Assembly (NCBI GenBank): GCA_945871915.1 | Contig: CAMBXO010000005.1 | Span: forward strand, 62,001-126,000 | Direction: 5' to 3' | Length of the DNA stretch: 64,000 bases | Source of the DNA: Singulisphaera sp. GP187 | GTDB lineage: Bacteria; Planctomycetota; Phycisphaerae; Phycisphaerales; SM1A02 | Shown here: positions 23,585 to 33,577 of the stretch, one piece after another | Layout: each line of letters opens with the position of its first letter | Position numbering within the stretch: the first letter of the stretch is position 1 | Notes under the pieces: generated by a model | Told to the model about the DNA's origin: nothing | Databases searched by the model: none | Seen by the model: only the letters and a program-made list of their open reading frames with translations | Program-made: the position numbers and the translations under genes

Positions 23585-25555
23585 TTACGGCAACACGCCA
23601 AGGGCCGTTTGGCAATCCCGTGCGAGTGAGTCAATCGTCAGCGGCCCGCCGACGGCTTGTCGCAACCAATGGTCAGGAGTCACGCGACCCAAACTTGTGA
23701 TGCGGCGAGTCTCTGCTGCAAGATTTTTGCCCACAAGATGAGAGCGAATCTGATGGCTCATGACATGCCCGATGGTGTAGTCCGCCAGATACAACGGGTG
23801 TGCGATCATGTGCTGATAGGCGGCCAAAATGCGATACGGATCGTTGCCAAAATACGGCTGATAGAAGCGCGCCCACAGGCGATCAGCAATCGCCAAAACT
23901 TCCGTTCTCAATTGTTCCGCAGTGGAGTTTGGATTGGCATAAATCCAACGCCATGTCTGAAGTTCCAGCAGACTTGGGCCAGCAATCTGGCACGCCGCAA
24001 GCATGGTGGCAATCGAATCCAAATGAAATGCTTTCGCTGCTTGTTCAGGCGTTTCCAAGCCCAGCACGCGCCGACCCATGGATTGATACAGAAACGCAAA
24101 GGCTTCCGTGCACGCAGTATTGGGCACATTTCTCAGCAGTGGTCTGGGCGCAAAATGCGTGCTGCACAATTGCTCAAGGTTGTGACCCAGTTCATGCATG
24201 GCGGTGTCGAATCCATCCCATCCCAATTCGTGATCCAGGCGACTGGTTCGAAGCCAGGCTCCGTACTCCGGCAAACCGGGCCGCATGGCATGGCCACTTC
24301 CTCTGGCAATTTCCACTGTGATGCGTGAACCAAGAAACTCCGCATCGGCCTTTGCAAATCCAAGCCCCTGCAGAATGTCTGGAAGTTTCTTCTGAAAAGT
24401 CGCTTCGTCAGGAAAGAGCCGCTTGACTGCGGCATTCAATTCCGCTGCGGGCGTGACCTCGGCGACTTCTTCAAAATAAATATCGTGCGGCTCCAGCGGT
24501 CGGCCGAGCCGTTTGGCCATCCACTGTGCAAGGGTTGTGCGAACAGGGTGTTCCAGTAAGTCGATCAGCAATCGCTCGACATCGCTCTCTGGAATCTCTC
24601 TGGCGAGGTCAAACTTTCTTGCCATCGCGGTTGGCGCCTCGGGGTAGAGCGGATCAAACTTGAAAGCAAGATTGCGTTGCTGCAGCCAATGTTGGTACCG
24701 CTGCGGGCCATGCAATGTTCCGGGATCGCCTCCGCCCAATTGATTGGTCTGCGGATTCCAGTCCTTCGTGTTGCGGGCCTCCATCACACTTGCAGGAATC
24801 GTTCCGTCCATGTGTCGTGCCATCACCCACATCAACGCTCGCTGCCGGGTCAGTCCTTCTGATGTGCCGTAATTGGCTTTGATTTCTTCTCGCACGAGCC
24901 AGTGTGCAAGGAGTTTTCTTCCCGTTGGCATGAAACGCTTCCCAGTGGAATCGACGACAGCCTCAACCGGAATATGAAAGTTGGCAACAAACACATTGGC
25001 TTCGTGACTGATGCGTCGGGAAAGATCGCTCAGATCGGCTGGGATTCGAGGGCCAAAAGCCTGCGCCAACCTGGCCTGCGCCCAGTGGTCGATAGTCCAC
25101 TGGCCGCCCTCCTTCAGCATGTGTGACAGATTGCTGCGTGGAAAATTGAGCAGGGCCACAAACGCTAATTGCTGCCGGTACATCTGATCTGAAAGATCTG
25201 GCGCAGGATCAAATTTGGCCAGCAGATCATCGACGCCAGGGAATGGCTCCACTTGGACATCCGTCCACCACCGCAGATCCCTGCGAATCTCGTACAAATG
25301 TCCGCTGATGCTTTCCATCGCCGCCTCGAGTCGATCAAGCAGTCGGCTTCGAGCTGCGGCATCTGCAACAAAATACGTTCGGCATAGTGACCCCATCGCT
25401 TCGTGATCGCCGTCGGCCTTGCACCAACGAGAGGCCACCTGTCGAACACCTCGTTCCGCATCGTGTCGATGTTGTGGGCCAACTTTTTCCACGATCGATT
25501 CAACGATCGAGGCGAGTCTGACATCAGAATCCATGGTTTGGGAAGATGGCTGCAT
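23585..25555 (-). CDS. M3-like zinc metallopeptidase
   Basis: 656 residues without signal peptide, so cytoplasmic. The zinc site is AMHELGHNLEQL (HExxH near residues 454-458) with the third ligand probably the Glu in NTACTEAFAFLYQSMG about 30 residues later, the spacing of M3/gluzincin oligopeptidases. It is highly helical and similar in length to M3 oligopeptidases (OpdA, PepF), but the N-terminal two thirds do not clearly match a named subfamily; M32-like is an alternative. Expected role: endo- or carboxypeptidase cleavage of short peptides. The tRNA-Arg follows on the same strand. Confidence 0.75.
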   Translation of the reverse strand: MQPSSQTMDSDVRLASIVESIVEKVGPQHRHDAERGVRQVASRWCKADGDHEAMGSLCRTYFVADAAARSRLLDRLEAAMESISGHLYEIRRDLRWWTDVQVEPFPGVDDLLAKFDPAPDLSDQMYRQQLAFVALLNFPRSNLSHMLKEGGQWTIDHWAQARLAQAFGPRIPADLSDLSRRISHEANVFVANFHIPVEAVVDSTGKRFMPTGRKLLAHWLVREEIKANYGTSEGLTRQRALMWVMARHMDGTIPASVMEARNTKDWNPQTNQLGGGDPGTLHGPQRYQHWLQQRNLAFKFDPLYPEAPTAMARKFDLAREIPESDVERLLIDLLEHPVRTTLAQWMAKRLGRPLEPHDIYFEEVAEVTPAAELNAAVKRLFPDEATFQKKLPDILQGLGFAKADAEFLGSRITVEIARGSGHAMRPGLPEYGAWLRTSRLDHELGWDGFDTAMHELGHNLEQLCSTHFAPRPLLRNVPNTACTEAFAFLYQSMGRRVLGLETPEQAAKAFHLDSIATMLAACQIAGPSLLELQTWRWIYANPNSTAEQLRTEVLAIADRLWARFYQPYFGNDPYRILAAYQHMIAHPLYLADYTIGHVMSHQIRSHLVGKNLAAETRRITSLGRVTPDHWLRQAVGGPLTIDSLARDCQTALGVLP

Positions 25556-25591
25556 TTCCCAATTCTAATGGCTGCGGAACTCGGTTTCGCC

Positions 25592-26521
25592 CTAGCGAGC
25601 GACGGCTGGCGGTGGCACTAAAGTTGGCTGAAACTTGCGAGCCATTTCATCCTGCCACGATGCGATCCGTGGAAAAAAGTGTGCGGCGGCACCTCGTTCG
25701 GGGTCGATTTCGCCCCGCACAACAAGCAGCGCGGAGGTGACCAGCAGCGTGAGCACCATCCATGTGAAGCGGCGGGCCCACGTCTGATTTCGAGGCGGTG
25801 AGGCAAGTTGCCGTAGCGCGCTGCCCATGGCACCAAGCCCAAGAAGCACGACTACCCATCGCAAACTTGGAAGAAAGGGTTCCAAAGGATCAAGCAGAAC
25901 GGTCGCAAGGATTGCGAAGGTCATGGCCGAAAGAAATTGCGCGCGCCATGCTCTTGCGATGCTGCGGGGCTCGATCCACTCCGGAATGTCCCCCTGCATC
26001 AGTTGCTGGATGTTGTGTTGCAGGCTCTCCATGCCGGCTTCGGCAGGCTGCGCGACTTCACGGCGAGTCGCTACAGGTTGCGCCGACGGCGGTCGTTTTT
26101 GATCGGCACGGCGTTGAGCGTCGGCACCTTCAGAGGCCGCTCGTTCGAGGTCGGATTGAGTCTTTGTGCGGACAAGGTCAGGCCGGGGGCGGTCGATCCA
26201 TCGTGTGTTGTTCACCCCCGGTTCTTGCAGCAGCATGTGATCCCGCTGTTTGCGGTACTCCATGAGCGTGATCCACTCGCCTCTGATCGATCGGTGCATT
26301 CGGCCAAGGGCGGGGCTATGTTTTTGGTACGCGTGCACCACACATGCTTCGAACAATCCATCAAAACCGGCTGCAATCTGCCAGTCTTCGGTGCCAACCG
26401 GTGCAATGCGGTCTTCAAGATCAAGATGCCCCGTCGAAACAAGCGCGGCGAGGCGAGACTCCGGAACTGAATCGTGTCGCGGACCATCTTCGCACCAAAT
26501 TCGATAGGTGATCTTGTCCAC
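25592..26521 (-). CDS. Membrane protein with GYF_2-like N-terminal domain, function unknown
   Basis: 309 residues, starting at GTG 26521. Residues 1-60 (ITYRIWCEDGPRHDSVPESR, then LVSTGHLDLEDRIAP and DWQIAAGF) resemble the small GYF_2/DUF4339 domain, in which a queried displayed value and a threshold-like helix recur. Then comes a disordered Arg/Gln/Pro-rich region (about 110-165), followed by three hydrophobic segments (FLSAMTFAILATVLL, LRWVVVLLGLGAMGSAL, FTWMVLTLLVTSALLVV). It is probably an inner-membrane protein with a cytoplasmic N-terminus. No enzyme motif. The SmpA-like gene diverges from it at 26578. Confidence 0.65.
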   Translation of the reverse strand: MDKITYRIWCEDGPRHDSVPESRLAALVSTGHLDLEDRIAPVGTEDWQIAAGFDGLFEACVVHAYQKHSPALGRMHRSIRGEWITLMEYRKQRDHMLLQEPGVNNTRWIDRPRPDLVRTKTQSDLERAASEGADAQRRADQKRPPSAQPVATRREVAQPAEAGMESLQHNIQQLMQGDIPEWIEPRSIARAWRAQFLSAMTFAILATVLLDPLEPFLPSLRWVVVLLGLGAMGSALRQLASPPRNQTWARRFTWMVLTLLVTSALLVVRGEIDPERGAAAHFFPRIASWQDEMARKFQPTLVPPPAVAR

Positions 26522-26577
26522 GGAAAGTCAATGCCAGCATAACACACTTGCATTGGAATTCGTACTCTGTAGTCGCA

Positions 26578-26919
26578 ATGGGTCGCCGAACATGTTCGAA
26601 CCTGCTCGCGATGTGCATGGTGATTGCAAGCCTTTCATGCGAGTCGGTGTACCAAGAGAATTGGGGTCGGCTGAAACCCGGCATGACCAAGGAACAAGTT
26701 GAGGAGTTGCTTGGATCTCCCAGCAGTCACTACGAACCCAGAAGTGAAGATGGACGGGTCATCATTGCGCAGGAGCGTTGGCAGTACGGCGACAATCTGA
26801 GTTCGCTTGCAACGGGCGCCATGTTTCCCAGTGAAGCCCATCCACGCGCGTGGGTGGTGTATTTCAATGAGCAAGGTCAGGTGACCTCTTTCCGCGCCGC
26901 GGATTGGGCGCAGGAATAA
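26578..26919 (+). CDS. SmpA/OmlA (BamE)-like small lipoprotein
   Basis: 113 residues from ATG at 26578; an in-frame ATG at 26548 would add ten residues before the signal peptide. The signal ends near IASLSCESV, a plausible though non-ideal lipobox. The mature part has LKPGMTKEQVEELLGSPSS, the diagnostic SmpA/OmlA motif, then a short beta region with WVVYFNEQGQVTSF. The fold matches BamE, which supports outer-membrane barrel assembly; many planctomycete paralogues have no known role. The Ser/Thr kinase gene follows 18 bases later and may be cotranscribed. Confidence 0.75.
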   Translation: MGRRTCSNLLAMCMVIASLSCESVYQENWGRLKPGMTKEQVEELLGSPSSHYEPRSEDGRVIIAQERWQYGDNLSSLATGAMFPSEAHPRAWVVYFNEQGQVTSFRAADWAQE

Positions 26920-26937
26920 ATTCAACAAGGGGTTTCC

Positions 26938-29562
26938 GTGCGATTGAATGCAGAAGAATTGTTGCGGCGGCTCGAGGAGCGTGGATTTTCCACCGACGCA
27001 TCGTCCATTCAAATGCTGACATCGGATTTACAAGAACAGGGCGATCGCCACGCACCCGACGACCCGCTTCCAAACTCGATCGGTCCCTTTGAAATTCTTG
27101 GGGAACTCGGGCAAGGTGGCTTTGGCGTGGTCATGCTGGGTGCGCAGCAAAAGCCGGTGAAGCGGTTGGCCGCTGTGAAACTTCTCAAGAAGGGGATGGA
27201 CAGTCGAAGCGTGCTCACGCGGTTTCGTGCGGAGCAGCAGGCACTGGCGCTCATGGATCACCCCGCGGTCGCCACGGTGTTTGAGAGTGGCCTTTCTGAA
27301 GATGGTCGTCCGTGGTTTGCCATGCCGCTGATCACAGGCGTTGCGATCACGCATCACGCCGATCTAGAAAAACTGAGCCTGCTCCAAAGGCTCCACTTGT
27401 TTCGTCGCGCCGCCGAAGGTGTTCAACATGCCCACCAGCGGGGCGTCCTGCACCGCGATTTGAAACCCGCCAACATTCTGGTGGGCGTGGAAGGTGAGTC
27501 CGTTCAGCCGCGAGTGATTGACTTTGGAATTGCCAAGGCCGTCGAAGGATCCGATCCGCTTACCTCATTGGCCACGCAGGGCGAATCTCTTGTGGGAACG
27601 CCGGCCTATATGGCGCCTGAGCAAGTTGCAGGCAACGCCGAACTTCGGAGTGATGTGTGGGCGATGGGGGTCATTCTGGGTGAACTGTTGTGTGGTGCCC
27701 GTCCGCTGGATCGCGATCCGGTTCGCACCCCTGATGGATTGTTTGAGCCAGCGCGATTTATGCGACCCTCTCTTCGGTTTCAACGGTGGCTTCAACAGGA
27801 CCATTCGGCCGCCAATCAAGCGGCGGCGTGCCGAGGTCTAACTGGCGAGGCGCTTGGCCACGCTTTGCGTGGAGATCTTGATGCAATTGTGGGCAAGTGT
27901 TTGGAAGAGGAACCGCAGCGGCGCTACGCCGACATGAGTGCCTTGATTGACGACATCGATCGGCATCTTTCTGGTCATCCGGTGGTGGCTCGTCCGGCCA
28001 GTGCGGGCTACCAATTGAAACGATTCGTTTGGAGAAACAGGCTGGCATCAAGTGCGGCGGCCATCGTGGCTACGTCGCTGGTGGCGGCAACTATATTCAG
28101 CACGCGAAGTGCGATGCATGCAGAGGCCGAAGCCCGAACCGCCAGGGCGGTGACGGATTTTCTGATTGAGACGCTGAGTTCGGCGGACCCGTGGAAGCAA
28201 GAGGGTCAGCGTGACATGCTCGTTCGCGATGCACTCGATGTGGCTTCACGGCGACTGGAAGCTGGAGAGTTTGCTGGGCAGCAACAGCCGGCAGCCCGGA
28301 TTGCATTGGCCATTGGTGTGACGCGATTGCAATTGGGTATGGCACAGGAAGCTTTGCCGAGTTTGGAACGGGCTGTCGCGTTGACCAAAGAGTCGGTTGG
28401 CACACATGATTCGGCGTACGCCGAGGCGCAACATCGACTGGCACTTTGTCTGCAAACGCTCGGAAAGGCCACTGAAGCCGAGGCTCCAATGCGAGAGTCT
28501 GTCGCATTGCATGAACAACTGGATGGGATCGACGCGACGATCACCGTGATGGCCACCAATGACTTGGCGCTGCTCCTAAATGAACTGGGGCAACTTGAGC
28601 AGTCGGAACACATGCTTCGCACAACACTGGGCAGAATCCGTTCGCTGCCTGTTCGAGATGACAAATCTTTTTCGGCAACGGCCGGCAATCTTGGCATGTT
28701 TCTTCAAGGGAGTGGGAAACCCGATGAAGCGAAAAAATTGCTAGAAGAAGTGCTGCAATCCAATCGAGAACGCCTTGGACGGGACAACCTGGAGTTGTCG
28801 ATGGACTACAACAATCTTGGGTTACTTCAGAAGGACATGGGTGACTTTGCAGAGGCCCAAACCAGCACGCAGGAATCCATCCGCATTCTTGAGAAGGGGC
28901 TTGGAACACAACATCACTTTGTTGCCTTGGTGCAAATCAATCTGGCCGAAGTCATGATGCGACAGGGGCAACTTGACGAAGCGGTGGCGGTGATCGCCAA
29001 GGCCGTGGCGACCTACCAGGCGCTCTACGGACCGAGCCATCCAGAAGTGGCTCGCGGAAAAAACATGATGGGGTTTGCATTGATCGATGGGAAAAAATGG
29101 GTCGAGGCGGAGGCTTCGTTTCGCGATGCCATCCGGATTTGGAAAGAGACTTTGGGAGTGGAGAACTCCAATGTGGCCTCCGCATTGGTCAATCTTGCAA
29201 GGGTGCTTCAGAGCGATGGGCGTCCAGTCGAGGCGCTGCCACCATCTGTGGAAGCTTTGCAGATCATCGAGAAAGTTGCCACGCCAGATGATCCTCGCCC
29301 CTGGGTTTTTCTTGGAAGGCAGGGGAGCATTCTTGCGGATCTCGGCCGTTGGGAAGAAGCCAACGCTGCGTTGGAAAAGAGTTTCCGTGGACTTGAATCC
29401 ATTCATGCACCGGCGGGGCGACAGCAAGTGGTTCTTGAGGCGTTGGTACGGTGCAACAACAATTGGGGAAAAGCCGTTCCCACCGGTTCTGGAATCGCGG
29501 CCGCAATGCAGTGGCAACAGAAACTGGACGCGTTGAAGGCAGCCGCGATTAGGAGCCCTTGA
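26938..29562 (+). CDS. Membrane-anchored Ser/Thr protein kinase with C-terminal TPR repeats
   Basis: 874 residues from a GTG start. The kinase domain covers about 45-350: glycine loop LGELGQGGFGVVMLG, Lys in AAVKLLKKGMD, catalytic HRDLKPANIL (about 172-181), Mg-binding VIDFGIAKAVEG and AYMAPEQVAG. All PknB-type residues are present, so it should be active. A single membrane helix lies at about 364-385 (SSAAAIVATSLVAATIF). The remainder is a tandem TPR region (for example AYAEAQHRLALCLQTLGKAT, LSMDYNNLGLLQKDMGDFAE), outside the membrane if topology is standard. It faces an ECF-type sigma factor gene tail-to-tail with 14 bases shared; this pairing is common in planctomycetes. Confidence 0.93.
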   Translation: MRLNAEELLRRLEERGFSTDASSIQMLTSDLQEQGDRHAPDDPLPNSIGPFEILGELGQGGFGVVMLGAQQKPVKRLAAVKLLKKGMDSRSVLTRFRAEQQALALMDHPAVATVFESGLSEDGRPWFAMPLITGVAITHHADLEKLSLLQRLHLFRRAAEGVQHAHQRGVLHRDLKPANILVGVEGESVQPRVIDFGIAKAVEGSDPLTSLATQGESLVGTPAYMAPEQVAGNAELRSDVWAMGVILGELLCGARPLDRDPVRTPDGLFEPARFMRPSLRFQRWLQQDHSAANQAAACRGLTGEALGHALRGDLDAIVGKCLEEEPQRRYADMSALIDDIDRHLSGHPVVARPASAGYQLKRFVWRNRLASSAAAIVATSLVAATIFSTRSAMHAEAEARTARAVTDFLIETLSSADPWKQEGQRDMLVRDALDVASRRLEAGEFAGQQQPAARIALAIGVTRLQLGMAQEALPSLERAVALTKESVGTHDSAYAEAQHRLALCLQTLGKATEAEAPMRESVALHEQLDGIDATITVMATNDLALLLNELGQLEQSEHMLRTTLGRIRSLPVRDDKSFSATAGNLGMFLQGSGKPDEAKKLLEEVLQSNRERLGRDNLELSMDYNNLGLLQKDMGDFAEAQTSTQESIRILEKGLGTQHHFVALVQINLAEVMMRQGQLDEAVAVIAKAVATYQALYGPSHPEVARGKNMMGFALIDGKKWVEAEASFRDAIRIWKETLGVENSNVASALVNLARVLQSDGRPVEALPPSVEALQIIEKVATPDDPRPWVFLGRQGSILADLGRWEEANAALEKSFRGLESIHAPAGRQQVVLEALVRCNNNWGKAVPTGSGIAAAMQWQQKLDALKAAAIRSP

Positions 29563-30085
29563 CTCGCTTTCGCAGCCAGACTCTTGCCGCGCGGAGGTCG
29601 CGTTCGACTGTTGGTTTACTGACACCGAGACGGGTGGCGGCTTCAGCGACAGAAAGCCCTTGAATTGCGACGAGGGCAATGACATCTGCTTGTCGAGGTT
29701 GCACCACCCGAAGTGCCTCGAGGACTTGCACGAGGTCGTTCTGTGGATCGGTCGACTGGGCAGCAGTGGCTTTGGTGTCCGCCGGTCGAGTGCGAAACTT
29801 GGCTCCGCGAGCTCGGGCGCGATCGATCAGCGCCCGCTTCATTGACAGTACAGCAAGGCCCTGCAACTGCTCAGAGTTCTTGAGTTGGTTCCGTTGCAGG
29901 AGCAGCCGAAGAGTTGCCTCGGCGACGAGGGAGGATGGACTGACGCGATCTGGTCCCGCAGCTCGCTGCATGAGTTGATGCTGCGCCAACACACGTGCTG
30001 CAAGCGTACGAAGCGTTTTGTAGTGCGAGCCAAGCATGCCAACCATCGGTTTGGTTTGGACGACTTTGTTGGAGACTTTTTTCAT
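29549..30085 (-). CDS. ECF-type RNA polymerase sigma factor (planctomycete kinase-linked group)
   Basis: 178 residues. The N-terminal half (LVAEATLRLLLQRNQL, then LAVLSMKRALIDRARARGAK) matches sigma region 2 of the TIGR02999-like planctomycete sigma group. Residues about 143-174 (LSVAEAATRLGVSKPTVERD) form the region 4 helix-turn-helix. ATG 30085 has an AGAGG motif only one base away, so Met14 or Met17 may be the true start. It would redirect RNA polymerase to a set of promoters and is probably controlled by a Ser/Thr kinase; the neighbouring kinase gene is the obvious candidate. No anti-sigma gene is adjacent. Confidence 0.87.
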   Translation of the reverse strand: MKKVSNKVVQTKPMVGMLGSHYKTLRTLAARVLAQHQLMQRAAGPDRVSPSSLVAEATLRLLLQRNQLKNSEQLQGLAVLSMKRALIDRARARGAKFRTRPADTKATAAQSTDPQNDLVQVLEALRVVQPRQADVIALVAIQGLSVAEAATRLGVSKPTVERDLRAARVWLRKRVKGS

Positions 30086-30470
30086 ACCTCTGAATTCACT
30101 CTTTGGACTTCATGCACTCCGTACCACACCGACATCCCATGTGAGCCACCGCTCATTGCCGCTTGGCTCATGGATTGCCACATGCCGACAACAACCTTTC
30201 ACCCCTTGCATCTCGAAATGTGGTCGACCCAAAAAAAACAACGAGCCGAACCTGCGAAAACCCGCGGAAGGACTCGATTGTGGAGGAGAACCGAACAAGC
30301 CACCACTCCACGTAAGAAATAACGCGTAGGGGTGCCCACAGAACCATCATGAATGGCAATAGATTCTTGAAACTCAATCATTGAACAAAAAAAAGAATGG
30401 CAGGAATCTGAATTCCTGCCTAGTTGAGGCAAATTTGTTTGCAAGACTGACTTGATATGAAATAAATTTC
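30086..30470. other. 385-base intergenic region between the sigma factor and atpD
   Basis: No gene is supported. It must contain the sigma factor promoter (minus strand) near 30090-30150; no confident -35/-10 pair was picked. The last part holds the atpD terminator (30384-30420). It is AT-richer than its surroundings, with A-runs near 30230 and 30386. Confidence 0.5.
30384..30420 (-). terminator. Rho-independent terminator of atpD
   Basis: GGCAGGAAT and ATTCCTGCC pair perfectly around a four-base loop (30399-30420). On the minus strand they are followed by ATTC and a run of eight Ts (A-run 30387-30394). It lies about 50 bases after the atpD stop. Confidence 0.88.
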
Positions 30471-31961
<1,491 letters not shown>

Positions 31962-32026
31962 TCACGATCGCCGAGAGGGGTTCAAGGATAGCCATGACCG
32001 CCGGAAGCCGCTATGGGGTTTGGAAC

Positions 32027-32245
32027 TCAAGCCCGCTGATCAATCAGCAGGCCTCGAGCAATTTCCGTGGCAACTTCAATGCGATCTGCCGCCATGGTGT
32101 ACAGCGGAAGGGCGTTGGACTGTCCAACAATTGGCGGTGCCAGGCTCGGATCGGCTGCAACGCTCACGCGTGCGGCGGCAAGATTGGCAGTATGGACAAC
32201 GGTTGTTGGCACAAGCTCATGGATGTGAACCGGAGAAACGAGCAC
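32027..32245 (-). CDS. Small unknown protein (72 aa)
   Basis: A GTG-started frame nine bases after the beta-helix gene stop. Sequence such as IHELVPTTVVHTANLAAARV and the ending YTMAADRIEVATEIARGLLI is amphipathic and protein-like. The spacing suggests cotranscription between the beta-helix gene and atpD, although 113 bases then separate it from atpD. No family recognised; no clear Shine-Dalgarno site. It may be a real planctomycete-specific small protein or a fortuitous frame. Confidence 0.45.
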   Translation of the reverse strand: MLVSPVHIHELVPTTVVHTANLAAARVSVAADPSLAPPIVGQSNALPLYTMAADRIEVATEIARGLLIDQRA

Positions 32246-32254
32246 GCCGGGATT

Positions 32255-33556
32255 CTACTTGGGCATCCACGCCGGTTCTTTGGGCGGCGGGGGCGCGGGG
32301 TCGTTGCGTGAGGGAGCCGCTGGTTCAACCGGTGTGCCGTCCTTGGCGGCCTCTGCCGACGCAGTCTTGGATCCAATTCTCCATCCAAACTCTTGAGCCT
32401 TGGGTTCGAGCGGTTCTGCGAAGCGAGGCTCGATGCGAGGATCGACATCCAAGACCTGCGGTTGCGATTGCATGCCAAACGGTTCGCCGATGGCTTCAAA
32501 CGCCGCGGGGATTTCTGCACTCCACCATAGATTGGCATTCAGTTGCACGGCACTGGCGGGCAAGGATTCTGGAGTGTCACAGAGATGTTCAATGCTCCCG
32601 GGTATCCACGAGAAAATGTTTCGTGTGAACGTGATTCGCTCCACCTCACCGCAGCCATCTTGCACCGAATAGATATTGCGACGAGGGTCGGTCACGGTGT
32701 TGGCTTCAAAGAACAATTGGTCGACGGAACCGATGCGTGCAAAACTCTCGGCCTCTGGAATATTGTTCCGCGAGACAAGGATGCGAGACGCAGGCGGTAG
32801 CGAAGGCTCGCCCGTTGCGCATGAACCAATGTCAAAGGCCGTTCCGACCCGAAGCCCGAAGGTGTTGACGCCAATCGAAACTCGGTTGCAGTTGCGGCCA
32901 ATCACAATGCCCGTGGTCTGCGGAAGTTCCTTGCGAGTGTCAAACATGCTTGCGTTGAGGCTGATCTGATTGACATGGTCCAGAACCACCGCCGATTGAT
33001 TCCATCCTTGGATCGAAAGATCAAAGCAGTCCACTCGCGAAACATTGCGGAGGCGAACCGACACCTGCTTCTCCAATTTCATCGTCTGCGTGATCTGCAA
33101 GGATGCAAGGCGGACATTGGAATCCCACGGCGCTGCATTCGCAGGCAGATTCGCTTCGCCTTCAATACTGATGGAGGCCACCGAGGCATTGCCGACCATC
33201 AGATTTCGCACAACCACATTGTGAGGACGCACCAGTCGAATTCCAAATTCTGCCGGCTGAATGAAGACCGGCTTGGAGGGGTCGTCGCTGGGCTCTCCGC
33301 AAATGACAACAGGCTTCATTCGTTCGCCGCGAACGTCGGTGAGGGTGATCGGCGGATGGATTCCCTGTTCAAGAACCACTTCATCCCCGGGACGAAGGAA
33401 CGGCGCAAGTGAATCGAAATTCTGCCCCATGGTGATGCGAAAGACGCGGCCGCCCTGTGGATTGGTGGACGCAACTGGAAATGGCGGAGTTGCCTGCGCA
33501 TCGACACCAGGCGACTGGATCGACACCATTGCACACAGTAGGGCCGCGTACATCAT
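32255..33556 (-). CDS. Secreted beta-helix (pectate-lyase-like) protein, function unknown
   Basis: 433 residues with a signal peptide (YAALLCAMVSIQSPGVDA). The body is a parallel beta-helix: LAPFLRPGDEVVLEQGIHPP, RPHNVVVRNLMVGNASVASI, VDCFDLSIQGWNQSAVVLDH and SVDQLFFEANTVTDPRRNIY. The C-terminus (about 395-433) is Ala/Pro-rich and probably unstructured. Members bind or cleave polysaccharide, but catalytic residues could not be assigned. It lies 21 bases downstream of manA and upstream of the small ORF and atpD on the same strand. The context gives no clear role. Confidence 0.72.
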   Translation of the reverse strand: MMYAALLCAMVSIQSPGVDAQATPPFPVASTNPQGGRVFRITMGQNFDSLAPFLRPGDEVVLEQGIHPPITLTDVRGERMKPVVICGEPSDDPSKPVFIQPAEFGIRLVRPHNVVVRNLMVGNASVASISIEGEANLPANAAPWDSNVRLASLQITQTMKLEKQVSVRLRNVSRVDCFDLSIQGWNQSAVVLDHVNQISLNASMFDTRKELPQTTGIVIGRNCNRVSIGVNTFGLRVGTAFDIGSCATGEPSLPPASRILVSRNNIPEAESFARIGSVDQLFFEANTVTDPRRNIYSVQDGCGEVERITFTRNIFSWIPGSIEHLCDTPESLPASAVQLNANLWWSAEIPAAFEAIGEPFGMQSQPQVLDVDPRIEPRFAEPLEPKAQEFGWRIGSKTASAEAAKDGTPVEPAAPSRNDPAPPPPKEPAWMPK

Positions 33557-33577
33557 GCAAGCAAGCCTAGCCTCGAC

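Noticed and set aside
30110-30298. A 62-codon minus-strand frame in the sigma-atpD intergenic region
   Set aside because: No ribosome binding site and non-protein-like composition.
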